A stretch of DNA of 64,000 nucleotides from Sclerurus mexicanus (lineage: Eukaryota; Chordata; Aves; Passeriformes; Furnariidae), in contig VWZF01006750.1 in the NCBI GenBank assembly GCA_013396755.1, positions 3,885,837 through 3,949,836 on the forward strand, read 5' to 3'. Position 1 is the first letter of the stretch; each line of letters begins with the position of its first letter. The notes under the pieces were generated by a model. That model saw nothing but the letters and a program-made list of their open reading frames with translations, was not told the origin of the DNA and made no database searches. A program made the position numbers and the translations under genes. Shown here one piece after another: positions 12,701 to 25,403 of the stretch.

Positions 12701-15021
12701 AACTAATTGACATTCTTTGTACATCTATTAGACTACTGGATTTTTGTTGAAATACAGAGAAAAAGTGTCCCTTGTGCCTTATAATGTGTATAAAACAAAT
12801 TACACTGAAGTTAGTTCAGTGTATAAATCTCAATTTATTAATATTGTATTTCTAACTCATTTTAAGAGATCAATTTTGCCCCCTTTCCAGAAAGCAAGAA
12901 CTTAAAAAACAATATTACTTGTACGAGAATAACAATCTAGTGTGATTTCAATACCCTTAATCATGTTGAACACTTAGCTTTGCTAGTAGTCTGAGTTAGT
13001 ATTTGCAGAGAAAATTACTACCCAACAGCACAAAGAATGTCAGAATATGATTTTTAATAAAATCAAAATTAAAAAGAGAGAGAAGAATGTTATATAGAAT
13101 AACTATTATTAAGAATAATAATATAATGGTGATAGCGTTCCCTATGTCTGTTAGATATATAGCAGCAATTCAACATGCACAAGATGGTTGCATTGTCACT
13201 GAGCTCTAACAGTATTTTGAAACCTTTATTGCTGAGGAATTACAGATATTTGTTTTCTACAATGAGACTGAGTCCTTAAAAAGCAAAGAAGAATTACTTC
13301 CTGTAGCCTGAATGTAAAGTTACCACCAGAGGTGAAACAGCATTTTCCCTGCAATAAGGACAGCAGAATAGGGTCAGTATAGGAGGCTGGATGAAGCTGG
13401 AACTGTATGCTTTATTTTTCAAGGTGTAGTTAAAAGTGTTTATGTAAGGTTGAACTGGCTGGGTCAAACCGGCTGGGTCTCCTCCCTCAGTTCTTTGCTT
13501 TTGTTACTTGCAGAAGAACTTAATGATAGTTCTCAATTGTTACTTGCATAATATACCTTAATGAGACTGAAGAAATATTATTAGCTAGGAAGAGAGTTAT
13601 AACTGGAAACTGGTACACCTTAATTGAAAAAAATTCACTTATAATCACATTACATAGCACATTTCTTGATAAGGGCATAATGAACTATCCTATCATTATC
13701 TGAGTGTCCTGCAATAATCCATAGACTTCTGTTGAAGAGTATGCATCATTTTCATAGGAAGTCAGATTTGTAAACATAAATGTGTCATTATCATAAAAAA
13801 CATTCTATCAAAAAAGGGTAGCCAGCTATGTCAAAACAGAAAACAATCAAGGCTTAATAATTATTCAGGAAGTTATATTCTTTCCTGCAAAATACTGTTT
13901 TTAAAATAGGATATCATCCATATGTAAAGTCCAATGTATTCGAAATTATTGGCAAGCCTACGATTCTTTCTGATTATGCTGGAAAGGTTTTAAATCCCCC
14001 AGTCTTATGCAAGCAAATAAATAGTAAATAGAAACATTTTCAGCAAACAGATGTGCCTTGTCACCCTCAAGAAACAGCACTAGAAGAAGTATGTTTTTCC
14101 TTACACCAATGAATATTGTAACATATATAAATTTAGGAAAGCTGTATTTTTCCAAAATTTAAAAATGTAGAAAGAAAAACATGAAATAAGTCTCTCACAT
14201 TGCATATCTCAATACCTTCAGAAAATTAAGGCATAAGGGAAACCTGAAAACATCAACATGCAAAATAGATGTACTTCTATTTTAAGAGTTGAGAAAAGTG
14301 CTAATCTTTACTATTATCTTTCCAAAAGAAATTGAAACCATGGAAGATATAACAAAAAGATATAGCTTTTTTTAAGCTATAAAAATCAAGCACTACACTA
14401 AGCTTCATCTTAATCCTACCCTTTCAAAATTGGTATTATGATCCAAACACTCAGCAGTCAGTCATCCTCTTGTCTTTTTTGCAAAAGCTGTCCTATCTTT
14501 GGGATGCATGCAGAAATGTGGAGAAAAAAGTTAACATGTAGAAGTAGTAGTATTGCCTTTAGTACACTTGCATTTTCATGTATTCAAATAGTTGACTTTT
14601 GATTTTTTTTTTGAAGATGACACAGAACAATAAGCTTTATAATCAGGAAAGTCATCAAGGACTTACTTTAAGAGCTTAGAATTGGTTGCATCATCTTTCC
14701 TCAAGAAAAGGTAGCAAACCAAAGACTGGTATGAGGACAATATTTATGAATAAGACTCTTTACCAGATCATTTTTGGGTAGGTGAAAACTACACTAGGTC
14801 TTCACAGGTGGTGCATCACTATGAAATTGCAAGTCCTGCCAATGAAGGTACCATGCCAGTCTCATGCATAGTAGCAAAAACATGAAATACCATTGTTACT
14901 ACCTTGCTCTGTGCATATTCTAGGGTTCACAGAGGATAAAGAACACATATCGTTGCTTTCAATATCTCTTTGAAGACTTTGACTGACTAGTGATGCCTCT
15001 GACTCCAAGGCTGGTTTAACA
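9710..15021. other. AT-rich non-coding stretch
   Basis: No gene can be supported. The longest frame, 10984-11367 (+, 127 codons), is followed by overlapping frames 11279-11476 and 11458-11643. All three fall in pyrimidine-rich sequence without a recognisable domain. A G-rich patch lies at 12475-12496. Confidence 0.55.
12475..12496 (+). other. G-run patch, weak quadruplex candidate
   Basis: Runs of 4, 3 and 5 G are followed by a GG pair, with loops of 1-6 bases. Only three runs have three or more G, so a four-tract three-quartet structure is not directly available. Confidence 0.4.
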
Positions 15022-15290
15022 TATTCATAGAATCACTTAGATTGGAAAAGATCTCTAAGATCATCAAGCCCAACCATTAACCCAGTACTGCCAAGTCCAC
15101 CACTAAACCATGCCCCTAAACACCATATCTACATATTTTTTAAGCACCTCACCAGTACTTGACCACCTTGTCAGTGAAGAAATTTTTCCTAATACCCAGT
15201 CTAAACCTCCCCAGCACAACTTGAGACCATCTACTCTTGTTCTATTGCTTGTTACATGGGACAAAAGACCAAGCCCCACCTATCTACAAT
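15022..15290 (-). mobile_element. CR1 LINE fragment, antisense, 3' end
   Basis: The + strand begins with ATTCATAGAATCACTTAGATTGG, the reverse complement of a CR1 3' terminus. It continues through GATCATCAAGCCCAACCATTAACCC and CACTGCCAAGTCC-like blocks and AGTGAAGAAATTTTTCCTAAT. It ends in ACATGGGACAAAAGACCAAGCCCCACCT, which matches the antisense of the region around 46825-46860. The 65-codon to 82-codon frames over it are antisense shadows. The boundary with the block beyond 15290 is approximate. Confidence 0.9.
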
Positions 15291-17170
15291 ACCCTGGCCC
15301 CAATTTTCTGCAGCTAAAGCAATCATCAGACAACCAAAGGACAGAAGCAGCAAACTGAAGAAGTGGTGCACTACCAGGCTATCTTGAAAGTCTGTTGAGT
15401 CCTGATTAACCATCATGGTTCCAGCAATGCCAAAGCCAGCTTGCTGGTGGTACACAATTGCCATGGTATTCTGCAAGGTTTTTTACCCATGATTTGTGGG
15501 CATGTAGAGCATGTTCTGGTGGAGGGTGGTCTCAAACTATGCATACATGAAAAGAGAGAGAAGCATGTATGCTGAACTAAACTGGCCAGCATAACTTGAA
15601 AATGTTATTCATTAGTTCTGTAAGGAGTATTTGGCTGTTTTCACCCTTTAGCATTGCTGCACTGGCAAGGCGTGCAAGGCCAAGATCCTGCAGAGCTCTG
15701 ATACGCTCAAGGTTGCACAGGCTTCTATTCTTCACTGGTGGCAATTGTAATACATTACTAAGTTAATTGATGTACTGTCAGTGAGATTCATTTGCCTATC
15801 ATTCTTTCAAGGATTCGACTTATTTTCTGCTGCTGTAGATGATGATAGCACAGTCAGGCCAAGTACAAAATGCAGTTATATTGTAAACAGTTGGATGGGG
15901 GTGATTGAATGAGCATTCAAAAGGCTGAAGGCAAGATGGCACTAGCAGGTTGGATGTAATGGCTGAAAATGCTATAAATAACTCTTGCTGGCTACCTATG
16001 GTTAGCACAGTTAAAAGTGAACATTTTCATAAAGCATGTACCTTGCACACTGATTTGTCCAACTGGAAATCAATTCAACCAGCAATATCAGCCCAGTTGC
16101 AAAAAAGGCAGTCAGTGATGGACACCATATGTGCACATTTCCAATAACAGGATTTAGATCTTGTATGTACATCTTGTCTTAGCTTCACCATGGGATATAC
16201 TATATCTGCATGATACAAGAGTGTAAGCCCACACTTACTTTGTATTCCTGGAATGCTGTGAAATATAGTATTTGCAAAGCACATGCCTGCAAAGCTTAAT
16301 AGGCTTCAGGCAAGAATAGATATGCTGTTTCATAAACATTACATCAGAATTCTCATAAAATTAATTTCTACAGGTAATTTAATATTATCCCAAAACTTTA
16401 CTAAAAAGTTTTGGTTTAACGACATCTATGAATTTCCTCACACATATGCTAATCGCAACCATTTAATAAAAGCAACGCTAAGCACTTAGTATATTAAAGC
16501 ACCATCAAAAAGGAAGTTCCAGACACATCAGATGATCACTAGCAGTAATGATACTGCCTCATGGTAATCATCATTTAAGATGAAGATTCAAACAAAATTT
16601 CATGATGGCTAGCAGCAACTTCAATGTCAGCAACTTCATCTGTCTAAGTCTGGTGGCAACAGTCTGCCTTCCCTTTATTTCTTCCTTCATATATGCTGCA
16701 AGAAAGTGGAGGGCTAGTCTGTCTCTGTTTGCACCCTGCAGTCACTCATGGCCTAAATCCCACACTGGCTGCTGCCTAACGAAATGCAGGGAGAGAGTCT
16801 CATGCGGGCAAATATCCTTGAGCAGCAGCATAGACCATTCCAGGGCTCTGCATCACAATCGCCAGCTGCCCACCCACCCATCCACCTCTCCCTCCCTTTC
16901 CTTCATGTAACGGACAAAAGTTTATGGACTCTCCTTGAGCCTGCTACCAAACTGTACATCATGAGTACCTCTGCAGTGTGTCACAGCACAAACCATCCTG
17001 AAACCTAGGGTGACAGAAATAACATGTCTAGCATTGCCTGCAAGGAAAACAAGACCAAGCAAGAATGCCATCCAGCTGACAAAAAAAGCTGGTGGAAAGG
17101 CTAGAAGATGCTGTCCCACAGTGGGAAAAATATCACCAAAGGTGTCTCTGTAGTTCAGTCCTGTTTTGTT
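15291..17170. other. Unassigned block, locally less AT-rich
   Basis: This block follows the antisense CR1 piece. It contains overlapping short open frames on both strands: 15252-15476 (-), 15820-16008 (-), 15950-16147 (+), 16075-16284 (-), 16602-16910 (+) and 16922-17119 (-). None contains a motif I recognise, and stops break any longer frame on either strand. By eye the composition is somewhat richer in G and C than the flanks, especially at 16700-17150. It could be an old retroposed copy, an eroded transposon or ordinary unique DNA. I do not assign a function. Confidence 0.3.
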
Positions 17171-19857
17171 GGGATGAAGACAAAATCATGCATCCCAGAT
17201 TCTTCTTGAAATAAACCAAACACTTCCTCTTTAATGATAATTGCAATATAAACTAGGGAAACGAGCACAAATCAACAGGCAATTTGGCACTGTATTATGT
17301 GATGGATCAACAGCAGAGAGAGGGACATTTATCAGGATCAAGGTTCACATTTCATTTCTTAAAAAATATTATAAAATATAAAAAAATTATTATTTTCTAA
17401 TATTTTCTTATCATGTAAAGAAGTAATTTTGACTAGTTTCTCTGCTGTAGAGAAAATGATACCTACAGGGCCATTTGCAACATTTTTCAACAAGTTAGAC
17501 TGAAAGAGAATGACTGAAATGCAGAAGCAAGCGGGGGCTGGGGGATGAGGGAAGCTGACCCCTCAAAGATAAAGAACAAGTGACAAAAAGACGAAATATG
17601 ACATTTTCTTACTATTTTCAATTATAGGTGACCACTAGAGAGTGTCCAGAGCTGCAGAAGCATTTGACAGAAACTACCGGTAACCTTTAAGAAATTCTGA
17701 TTTTTTTTTCTTCCCCTAAAGGCAATGCCTGAAAGTTATTTATCTAACCATGGCATATGCTTTCCGAAAGCAGTGTATCTACAGAAGTCTCTCTTCATGG
17801 TGGTAGCTAAAAATGAAAAAAGCTTTGGAAAATATACATAAATCTGAGGAAATCAGTCAGTGGTACATCTGTGGCTTTTTTATAATGCATCATAATCAAT
17901 TCCAAGGATGAGTTTAAAAGGAAAATATTTTACACTAACATGTTTCTTCTATGTACAACCTTACAGGAAAAAGGGGTCATCTTCATTCTAAATAATATCA
18001 TATAAGTAATTCAGATGCTTCATTTTTAAGTACACCAAAAGAGTGACAGAGTCCACCTCATGTGCTGGTGCACAACAGTTTGACAGGAACAAGTTACAGA
18101 TAACGCCAGGAATCCACATTTACCTGCAGACTGTATTAAAAGCAAACAAACCAAAAAGTGGAATCTGTTTGTTTGCTTGTTTTTAATTAGGCAATTATAG
18201 AGGGCACTATCCTACACAGAGCTCCTTGCCTTACATTTCTAAGGCTCCTGTATCCGGTAAAAGCAATGTCAGTAGAACGTTCCTTCCATAAATTCTGGCC
18301 AAAAGAAGGACTGTGAGACCTGACCTAAAGCAATTATTTCTCCACATACAGCCCTGACTTCCTTAAGATTTTGGGGACATAGTTGTGCAGCTATATAGCT
18401 TTGCTACTGAGGGGAAAAAAACCCCTTGTATCTCCTCATGTGATACCAAAGTAGAGCTGATTTTCGTGGACAGATCATTCCACCAAACACTCCTGAGTTG
18501 TATAACTGAAGTCATTGATCAAAACAAAAGCCTTGTGTAGAAGTACACACATATTAGATACCACACTTCAGATTTATTGCTAATAGTTCTAAGAGGGCAC
18601 CAGGATAAAAATAAGGATATCAGCACTTGGTATTACTACATTCTTCCCATATACAATAACGCTCAGTAATTAGCATTCCGATAAACATCACACCCCTCTC
18701 ACTGGGACTCCTGCCAGAGAGCAGATTCACCACAGTGTATTGGCACAGCTCTAAACAATAGACGAACAGTAGACCTACCTACAGAAGACTTTAATTATAG
18801 CCCTGCAGTAGGGACAGCACTAGATTACCATTATTTACCTACAAGGGAAGAAAAGCAAGGTGATATGATAGGCTGAAACATGCTTTGATGCAATAGATCT
18901 GGCTTTCATTTTCCTGACACAGAGTGCTGAATTTTAAGTGATTTACAGAATGAATAGCTGCTAACTGCATTTGTTCACTTAAAGTGTTAAGTAACGGAAA
19001 CATGCATCAATACAGAGTAGATACAGAAATGTCTGAACTTTTAGCAGTTTGGCCTCTCAAATACAGTGTTAGGGGCCAAGGTTTTGCACCCTATGTATGG
19101 GGATGAGCTGGGCATGTCAAAAACCTGTACAGAATGGGGAAAGGACTTCCAACTAGTCAATATCTGTGTGCTGCTTCTCTTCCCTGGCCCACTGAATCCT
19201 GAACTGGTCTCATGCTATTCCTGATTGTGACTTGCTCCAGCCCCAAATTCTCCTCTAGAGTTAAGGGGTACATCTGCTCACCACATGCTAGTTCTTGTAA
19301 TGTCAACCATGGTTTCCACATGTTAAAGATGAGTTACTAGTACCCTCAATTCAGGAAACTGGAGACTAAGCTCAGTTTCTCTTGAGCCAGAAAGAGCATA
19401 ATGTTATTATACATTTCTCAATAATTATTAAGACTTTATTTCCAACCCTGTCTTGACTATCCCTCATGGTCTTTACAGACTGCCAAGAAAGGTCTCTTAA
19501 CCTAATATCTGCCCATACATTTTTTTTCAATACATGCTACTGTCTTTCTGTATACTGAATATCTGCAAGCAGGCTCTAGTAAGGACATGATAATAGTGAC
19601 AAACTAGAAAACAAACAGCTTTGGCAGCAAGTAGGAACATAAATAAATGGACATAAAAAGAGGACCGTGAGTTCCCAAAATAATTATCAAATCATAAAAA
19701 TGAGTAACTGGTTCTTTCTTCTATTTACTACAGCTTCCCTTGTACAGCATGAGCATATTAGTGAGCCTCTAACAGCATGCAGGGACTTAGGGCATGCAAC
19801 TACCCTACAGCTAGGTCATAATAGAAATGGAATTAAAACAAATTAAAAAAACCCAAC
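17171..19857. other. AT-rich non-coding stretch
   Basis: No gene, RNA gene or recognisable repeat is visible apart from a perfect inverted repeat at 18140-18178, listed separately. Confidence 0.55.
18140..18178. repeat. Perfect 12-bp inverted repeat
   Basis: The left arm AAGCAAACAAAC (18140-18151) is the exact reverse complement of the right arm GTTTGTTTGCTT (18167-18178). The spacer is 15 bases. It can form a hairpin in RNA or a cruciform in DNA. The arms are low in complexity, so a chance origin in an A/C-rich genome is plausible. Confidence 0.85.
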
Positions 19858-20420
19858 CTTCAAAGATTGTAGGCAGCTTTTGGGTGGATCCCTGCAGCAG
19901 CAAGGATGCCTGCCAGGTATACATAGCTGAAAGTGGGGTATACTCACTTTTGGATGGGTGAGTGAAAGCACTAAAGTCCTATCAAACAGGGAGATAAAAT
20001 CCTGAAGAAGCTATATAGGTGCTTTGCTGCTTTGTAATTGTGGATTCTGCAAGGCCAACAAAGACTGTAAATCTGCCCATTTCTAGCCAAACCTGCTTAT
20101 ATTATAAGCCTTTAGACATAGTCTCAGATTTGGTCAACAGTCTAAGTGAGCATAGTTGCACCTAGACTTCTCTGACAAGTTTAGGCAAGACGGTCTCACT
20201 GAAGTTCATGAGTCGACAGGAGGGACCACGACCTAATTATACCATAGTCAGTCCTAATAAATGATAGAGTTGTTATTTAGATACTGCACTGTAGCATCTA
20301 AATACTAAATGAGTCATAAATCTTACCAAAATTATCCACATAATCATTTTTTTCCTACTTCTCACACCTGGATGAGAGCCTTCTCTTGATAGCTCTGCTA
20401 CAGATATCAGAACTAGAAGG
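19858..20420 (+). mobile_element. Interspersed repeat copy B, LTR-like, fuller copy
   Basis: This is homologous to 2855-3262 but carries about 150 extra bases (approximately 20115-20262). It shows the order expected of a retroviral LTR: a TATATTATAAG box near 20098-20108, then an AATAAA signal at about 20254-20259, then a further 160 bp that also matches copy A. No protein frame is present. It lies 17 kb from copy A in the same orientation, with no retroviral coding sequence between them, so two independent solo insertions are likelier than one provirus. Similarity fades near GATATCAGAACTAGAAGG. The family name is not known to me. Confidence 0.65.
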
Positions 20421-23400
20421 AAGATACTTTAATTCTTACTGAAGAGAGTGTACTTAGTCCAAAATCAAACTCGTAGTTCAAACTTGATTAAAAATAGACC
20501 CTACAAACTTTACAGCAATCTACTATGAAAGGAATTCTCCTTTAAACTATTAATTTGCAGGCCTCTTCAGAAAAATGACAATGTGAAAATGATAACTTCC
20601 CTTTCCTTTCACAAGCAGCCAGTCTCACATCCTCTGACTTCAGGTCAAATATAAGATGATACATTTTACTTTTTCTTATCCTATAGGATTGTGATAGACT
20701 GAATCATCTGCATGCTATTTCTATACCTGACTGACAGAACTGTCACTAAGTATTAATCAATTACCCTTTGCAAATGTATTGTGAAGCAGGTTTAAATAAG
20801 CTCTATTTCCAGTGATCAAATGAATGATAGAAAGACAATCATAATTGTACCTACAGCTGTTTAGAGAGCTAGCAGTTTGTTTTCAAAATGAATAATTTCT
20901 AGATTAACTGTGCTCATTTAATAAATAACTATCAACTGTCTATTTATAAGTCAGTTAATAGCTAATTAACTGAGTCAATAGATAGGTGTTTCTGGAATGT
21001 CTTTTTATCAAAGGAACCAATGGCAATAATTAAGTCTGCTTTCAGAATAGAATTCTCCCTTAATATCACTGTCAATATTTAATTGCCAAATGAAACAACA
21101 GCTTTGAAATGTAGTTCTGTACCCATTGATCATGAACGGTATTGCACGGTCCAAATTCCAGGAGGAATTAAAGGTGTCAGAGTAAAATAAAGGAATAGTC
21201 AATAATACATAGGCAGTCATAACTCACAGTTTGGGGTTTATTCAGTAATCATAAGATATCTGAAAAAATTGTGCATCAGACAGGTGGAATAGACTAAAGA
21301 GCCACACAGCAGCCAAAGAAAGTTGGTAAAATCCCATGAACCTTCCTCTAAAGGGTTTTTCTTCCAAGAAAAGACAACAGTTGATTTATCTCATTTAGAC
21401 AACATGCTGGAACCAATTGACAAGAAGTGTTTTGAACACATAAGAAAACAGTAGTGAGGCTTTTTTGCCCCCTATGATAAGCCAGCAAAACATTACCTTA
21501 CAAGTGCATTCTTAGTGTTTACCTTCCTTTACAAGGTCATCTTTTATAACTAGTGATAATTGGAATTTTGCCAGTGCTCCATCTATGGAAGCATTTAGAA
21601 CTGTAGAGGTTTTAATCTTGGCACAGCTTTTGCTATCAAGTTTCTTGCTAAAGACAGACTTTCATATGCTGCTTTCCTCCAAGCTACATTTAACTGTGAT
21701 CATTGACCTGATTTAAGGATGCAGAGGCTAAACAACCATTTCATACAGAACTATGTACAGAACAGCAAGTAAAATGAACACACTGGACACCACAGGTGTA
21801 AGCTAGGCACCTACATTATCCTTCCACATCCTGACCCTCAGGTGCATTCACACTCTGTAGTCATATAACCTTCCAAACTGTTCCTCTGACGTAGAGGCCT
21901 CTGAAATCAGCAGATCAGGGCACATGCTTTCTTACAGCAGGTCCCACGTGTTCATGTTGAAGTGCCAAGAGTACTTCAAATCTACAGCAGAGGAAGACAC
22001 AAGATTCAGAGAGTGCTCTGGCTGCCAACAGGACAGGTTGCACTGCAGCAGCATCCAAGAATCCCTGAAGACCACTTCTGACGCTGAACATGAAAGAGAA
22101 GGAGACTGCTGCCTGCAAGAACTCTGAATAGAAGCACAATGACAAGTAACAATAGGTTGACAAAAATACCTACTTACAAAATTGAGACTCTACCTCACAT
22201 TTTGCTTTCCTCGTGGTAATAGGAATGCCTAACACACCCTCAAGAGCCTCAGACCTGTCAATGCCCTGAGCCTACAAGGTAACATTCTGCTACATTGCAC
22301 AGAGCTCAGGGTAAGAAAAAATACTTACCTGGGAAGCATCTTGCTATTATTACTCTGCTGGAACCTGATATAACCAAGTGATATTTATTGAAATACATCT
22401 ACTGACCCAGAGTACTTACTTGGCCTGTGATATTAACCTAGCTTGAAATGTTGCCTGTCTTTATGTTTAGAAAATGTAGATGATGTCTGGTGCTTGACCA
22501 CATCAATACCCACACATAACATCCAGATAAGTTGCTTCAGAGAAACTAGTACAGGATATTGACATTTTTGGTTTAAGTTAGAGCATCAAGACACTACACG
22601 TGCTAGGCAGGAATACTAGAATAGTGAAACAGAAATGTTGCAGAAACTGAAGTAGAAAGATCCCAGAATAACATTAGAAAAATTATAATCCATTTATAGA
22701 AATACTATATAGGGCCATAGTTCTTATAATACTGACAATTCCCTTATTTTCTTGCGCTGAGTAGTAGTGCTAGAGTCAGCACCAAACTTCTGCTTCACTA
22801 ACACTGTCCTGACCAGACTACAAACAGTAACACAGGAAGGATTTAGTCTTTAAATGGATAAATCAAGGCTCCCAAGCAATCCACAGCATAAGCAAGCTGG
22901 AGTTATGTTAGTCACATTGTATATCTTAAACCTGTTTAATGATAGGGTTGACCATAAAGGAAAGTTATAGCATTTTCATGCTAAGATACCCAAAAGACTG
23001 TTTTGATCTCAAACCCATCAGGGGTTAAAAGAGTGCACAAAGGTTCTGTAATATTAAACTACTTTGCCCTCCCATAGTTTTATCATGCTGTTCTGGGAAA
23101 GACAGCGCAAACCTTTTTCCTGTTTTTGGGGGAAGTTTTTCATTTGGTTGGTTGGTTTTTTAGCTTGTTTTCTTATGCTGTTCATTAACTGGGATAAAAC
23201 TAACAAAATACTGCAGAACAGTGTTTCATACTTCTCTAGGAGCCAAAAACTCATACAGTTTCAAGCAGTGGAGAGCCAAAGATAGCACACAAAAATTAAG
23301 TAGTGTGTATAACCTGGCAGTCAAAGTGGACTTGAAAAAGCTTTTCACATTTGCCAATATATCATGGCTCATTGCAGGTGAGCATAAAGAAAAGCTTTTA

Positions 23401-25380
23401 GATATTATAGCAGCACCTGCAGCAAAACGTTATCCTCAAAGTATGACTCACTTTCACAGCTCCATTCATAATGTGGCTAGCACCTACTTCTCAAGTGCAC
23501 GGCTCTGAGAAAAGCACACGCAGCTACAGGCTGCCGAATGACTACATTGCCTGCAGTCAGCAGAGGGCAGTGGAAAGTATTTTCTTCTCAGAAACTTCGT
23601 ACAATGCTCTTATTATCCTCTGCGTTTAGAAGCTTCCCTGATACTGATCTCCCATGGTTTTATAATAAGCAGAATAGAAAAGCTCAATTTTTTTTTTTTT
23701 GGTTTTGCTTTGTCTCATGCCTTCCGGCTTTCGGAAGGTATTACTCAGTGCCTCACACCTCCTTGATTCTCAGTTTTGCTTCATATTAATAGATATTCTA
23801 GAAAATATACCCCCTCAAGTATTTATTTCACCACGTACTGATCAATTGGATTTTAAAAGATACAGAGCTTCAGATATAAAACATTTCATTGCTCCTCAGA
23901 AATCCACAGCAAGCGATTTCCTCAATTTGATGATGTCACAGTATATCTAGATGCAGCACCAGAGAGTACTGGTTTAGACTGGCCAAGAGTTGTCAGCAGC
24001 ACAGGCACTGCTTGATTTACATCTGCCTTAGCTGAAGTCTCATCCCAGCTAAAACAGCAACTGCTGATTAAAATAGATCAGTTGATCATAGTAGGAAATA
24101 CTTACAGAGCATTATTTCATTGTATTTGGCCAAATTAGCTAGCTGTATTTACTAACTTCTACTGAAAAAAAAATGAAAAAATAGAGCAACTGTATTGCCT
24201 AATCCACAATTCCCATCTCTACTGCATGACAGCACATAACAACACGGAAACCATTTTTCTTTGAGCTTCCTCATCGTACTCTATATTGATAAATCATTAA
24301 ATAGAAATTGCCAGATTTTTTTAAATTACATTTCTAAGTGGACCAATGATTAAAAGATGAGAAAACAACTCACTCTTCAGCATCCAAATACCATATTAAC
24401 CCCATTTCCAATAAATATTCTTTCCTTGCTGAAATGCTGTTTAAACAGTTTGAGAAGAAGACTATTGTTACAGCAAAAGTAAATTATTACAGATTTTCAG
24501 CTAGTTTATTCTTTCAAAAGTAAAAGTATAGCCAGAATGGTCAGAGCCATAACAAACAAATCTGCCTCCCTGGGAAGAACTGCAACAGCTATAGGGTACT
24601 TTGGTTTCTTAGACTTACTGTACAGCAAGAAGGCTATCTTAAATGCATGCAGCTGTTTCTGATAAGCCTTTAGCATCTTTTATCAGAGGACCGTTAGCCT
24701 TCATTTTATTCATAGGATGTAGAGGGGCCAAGGAAGAGAAGATAGAGAAAGAAGGCAGGTGTGCCTTATCAGGAAATAAAGCTACCACCAGCAGCTTTGT
24801 ATGTTACTGTTGGGTCCTTGGTTTCTTTGCCAACACTTATCCCGTCTCTAGCTCCCAAGTAACTACAGATACTCTGAAAAGTGTCTGAGCAGACATTTGG
24901 TACCAAAGTTTTGTGTTAGGATCAGCATACTAGTTTCTTTCTGCAAACATCTTGTAAGTCACATAAACAAAACTAAAAAAGCAACATTGTGTCTAAAAGC
25001 AGATAGCATGTCCTATTAAAGTATATTTTATACTATTTATTAATAAAACAGTCATAATTAAGACAGAAAATCCATACTATGAAAAGCCTACATTTTTATT
25101 AAACATTCCTGATGACAGAAATGTGTCTAGTAGGTACCACCAGGACTACATGGTGCTAGCTATGACATAGTCTATACTGTAAATCACCCTTAAATTGTTA
25201 TATTATCACCTGTTTGCAATAAATACCATATGTAAAGGCAAGTTGTACAGTACTTTTATTTTTCTTTTCTTGATAAAGAGATAGGAAAATTACACTATGT
25301 CTTCCTATCTCTTTGTCTCATTCTTTTAAATTTCAGGAGTTAATGACAGTACATAGTCGTCATGTTATGTAAGTTAACTT

Positions 25381-25403
25381 GATGCCGGGGGCAGGGGGGC
25401 ATC
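25381..25403. other. GATGCC/GGCATC hairpin with G-run loop
   Basis: GATGCC at 25381-25386 pairs perfectly with GGCATC at 25398-25403, and the loop between them is mostly G (GGGGGCAGGGG). It is notable because it sits in otherwise AT-rich DNA. Confidence 0.7.

Noticed and set aside
2855..20420. A single 17-kb provirus bounded by the two LTR-like repeats
   Set aside because: No gag, protease, polymerase or envelope-like frame lies between them, the distance is too long, and an unrelated CR1 pair lies inside. Independent insertions explain the data better.
21915..22163. Paired open frames on both strands suggesting a small exon
   Set aside because: No splice signals or protein family could be recognised, and both strands being open is common by chance in a short, stop-poor patch.
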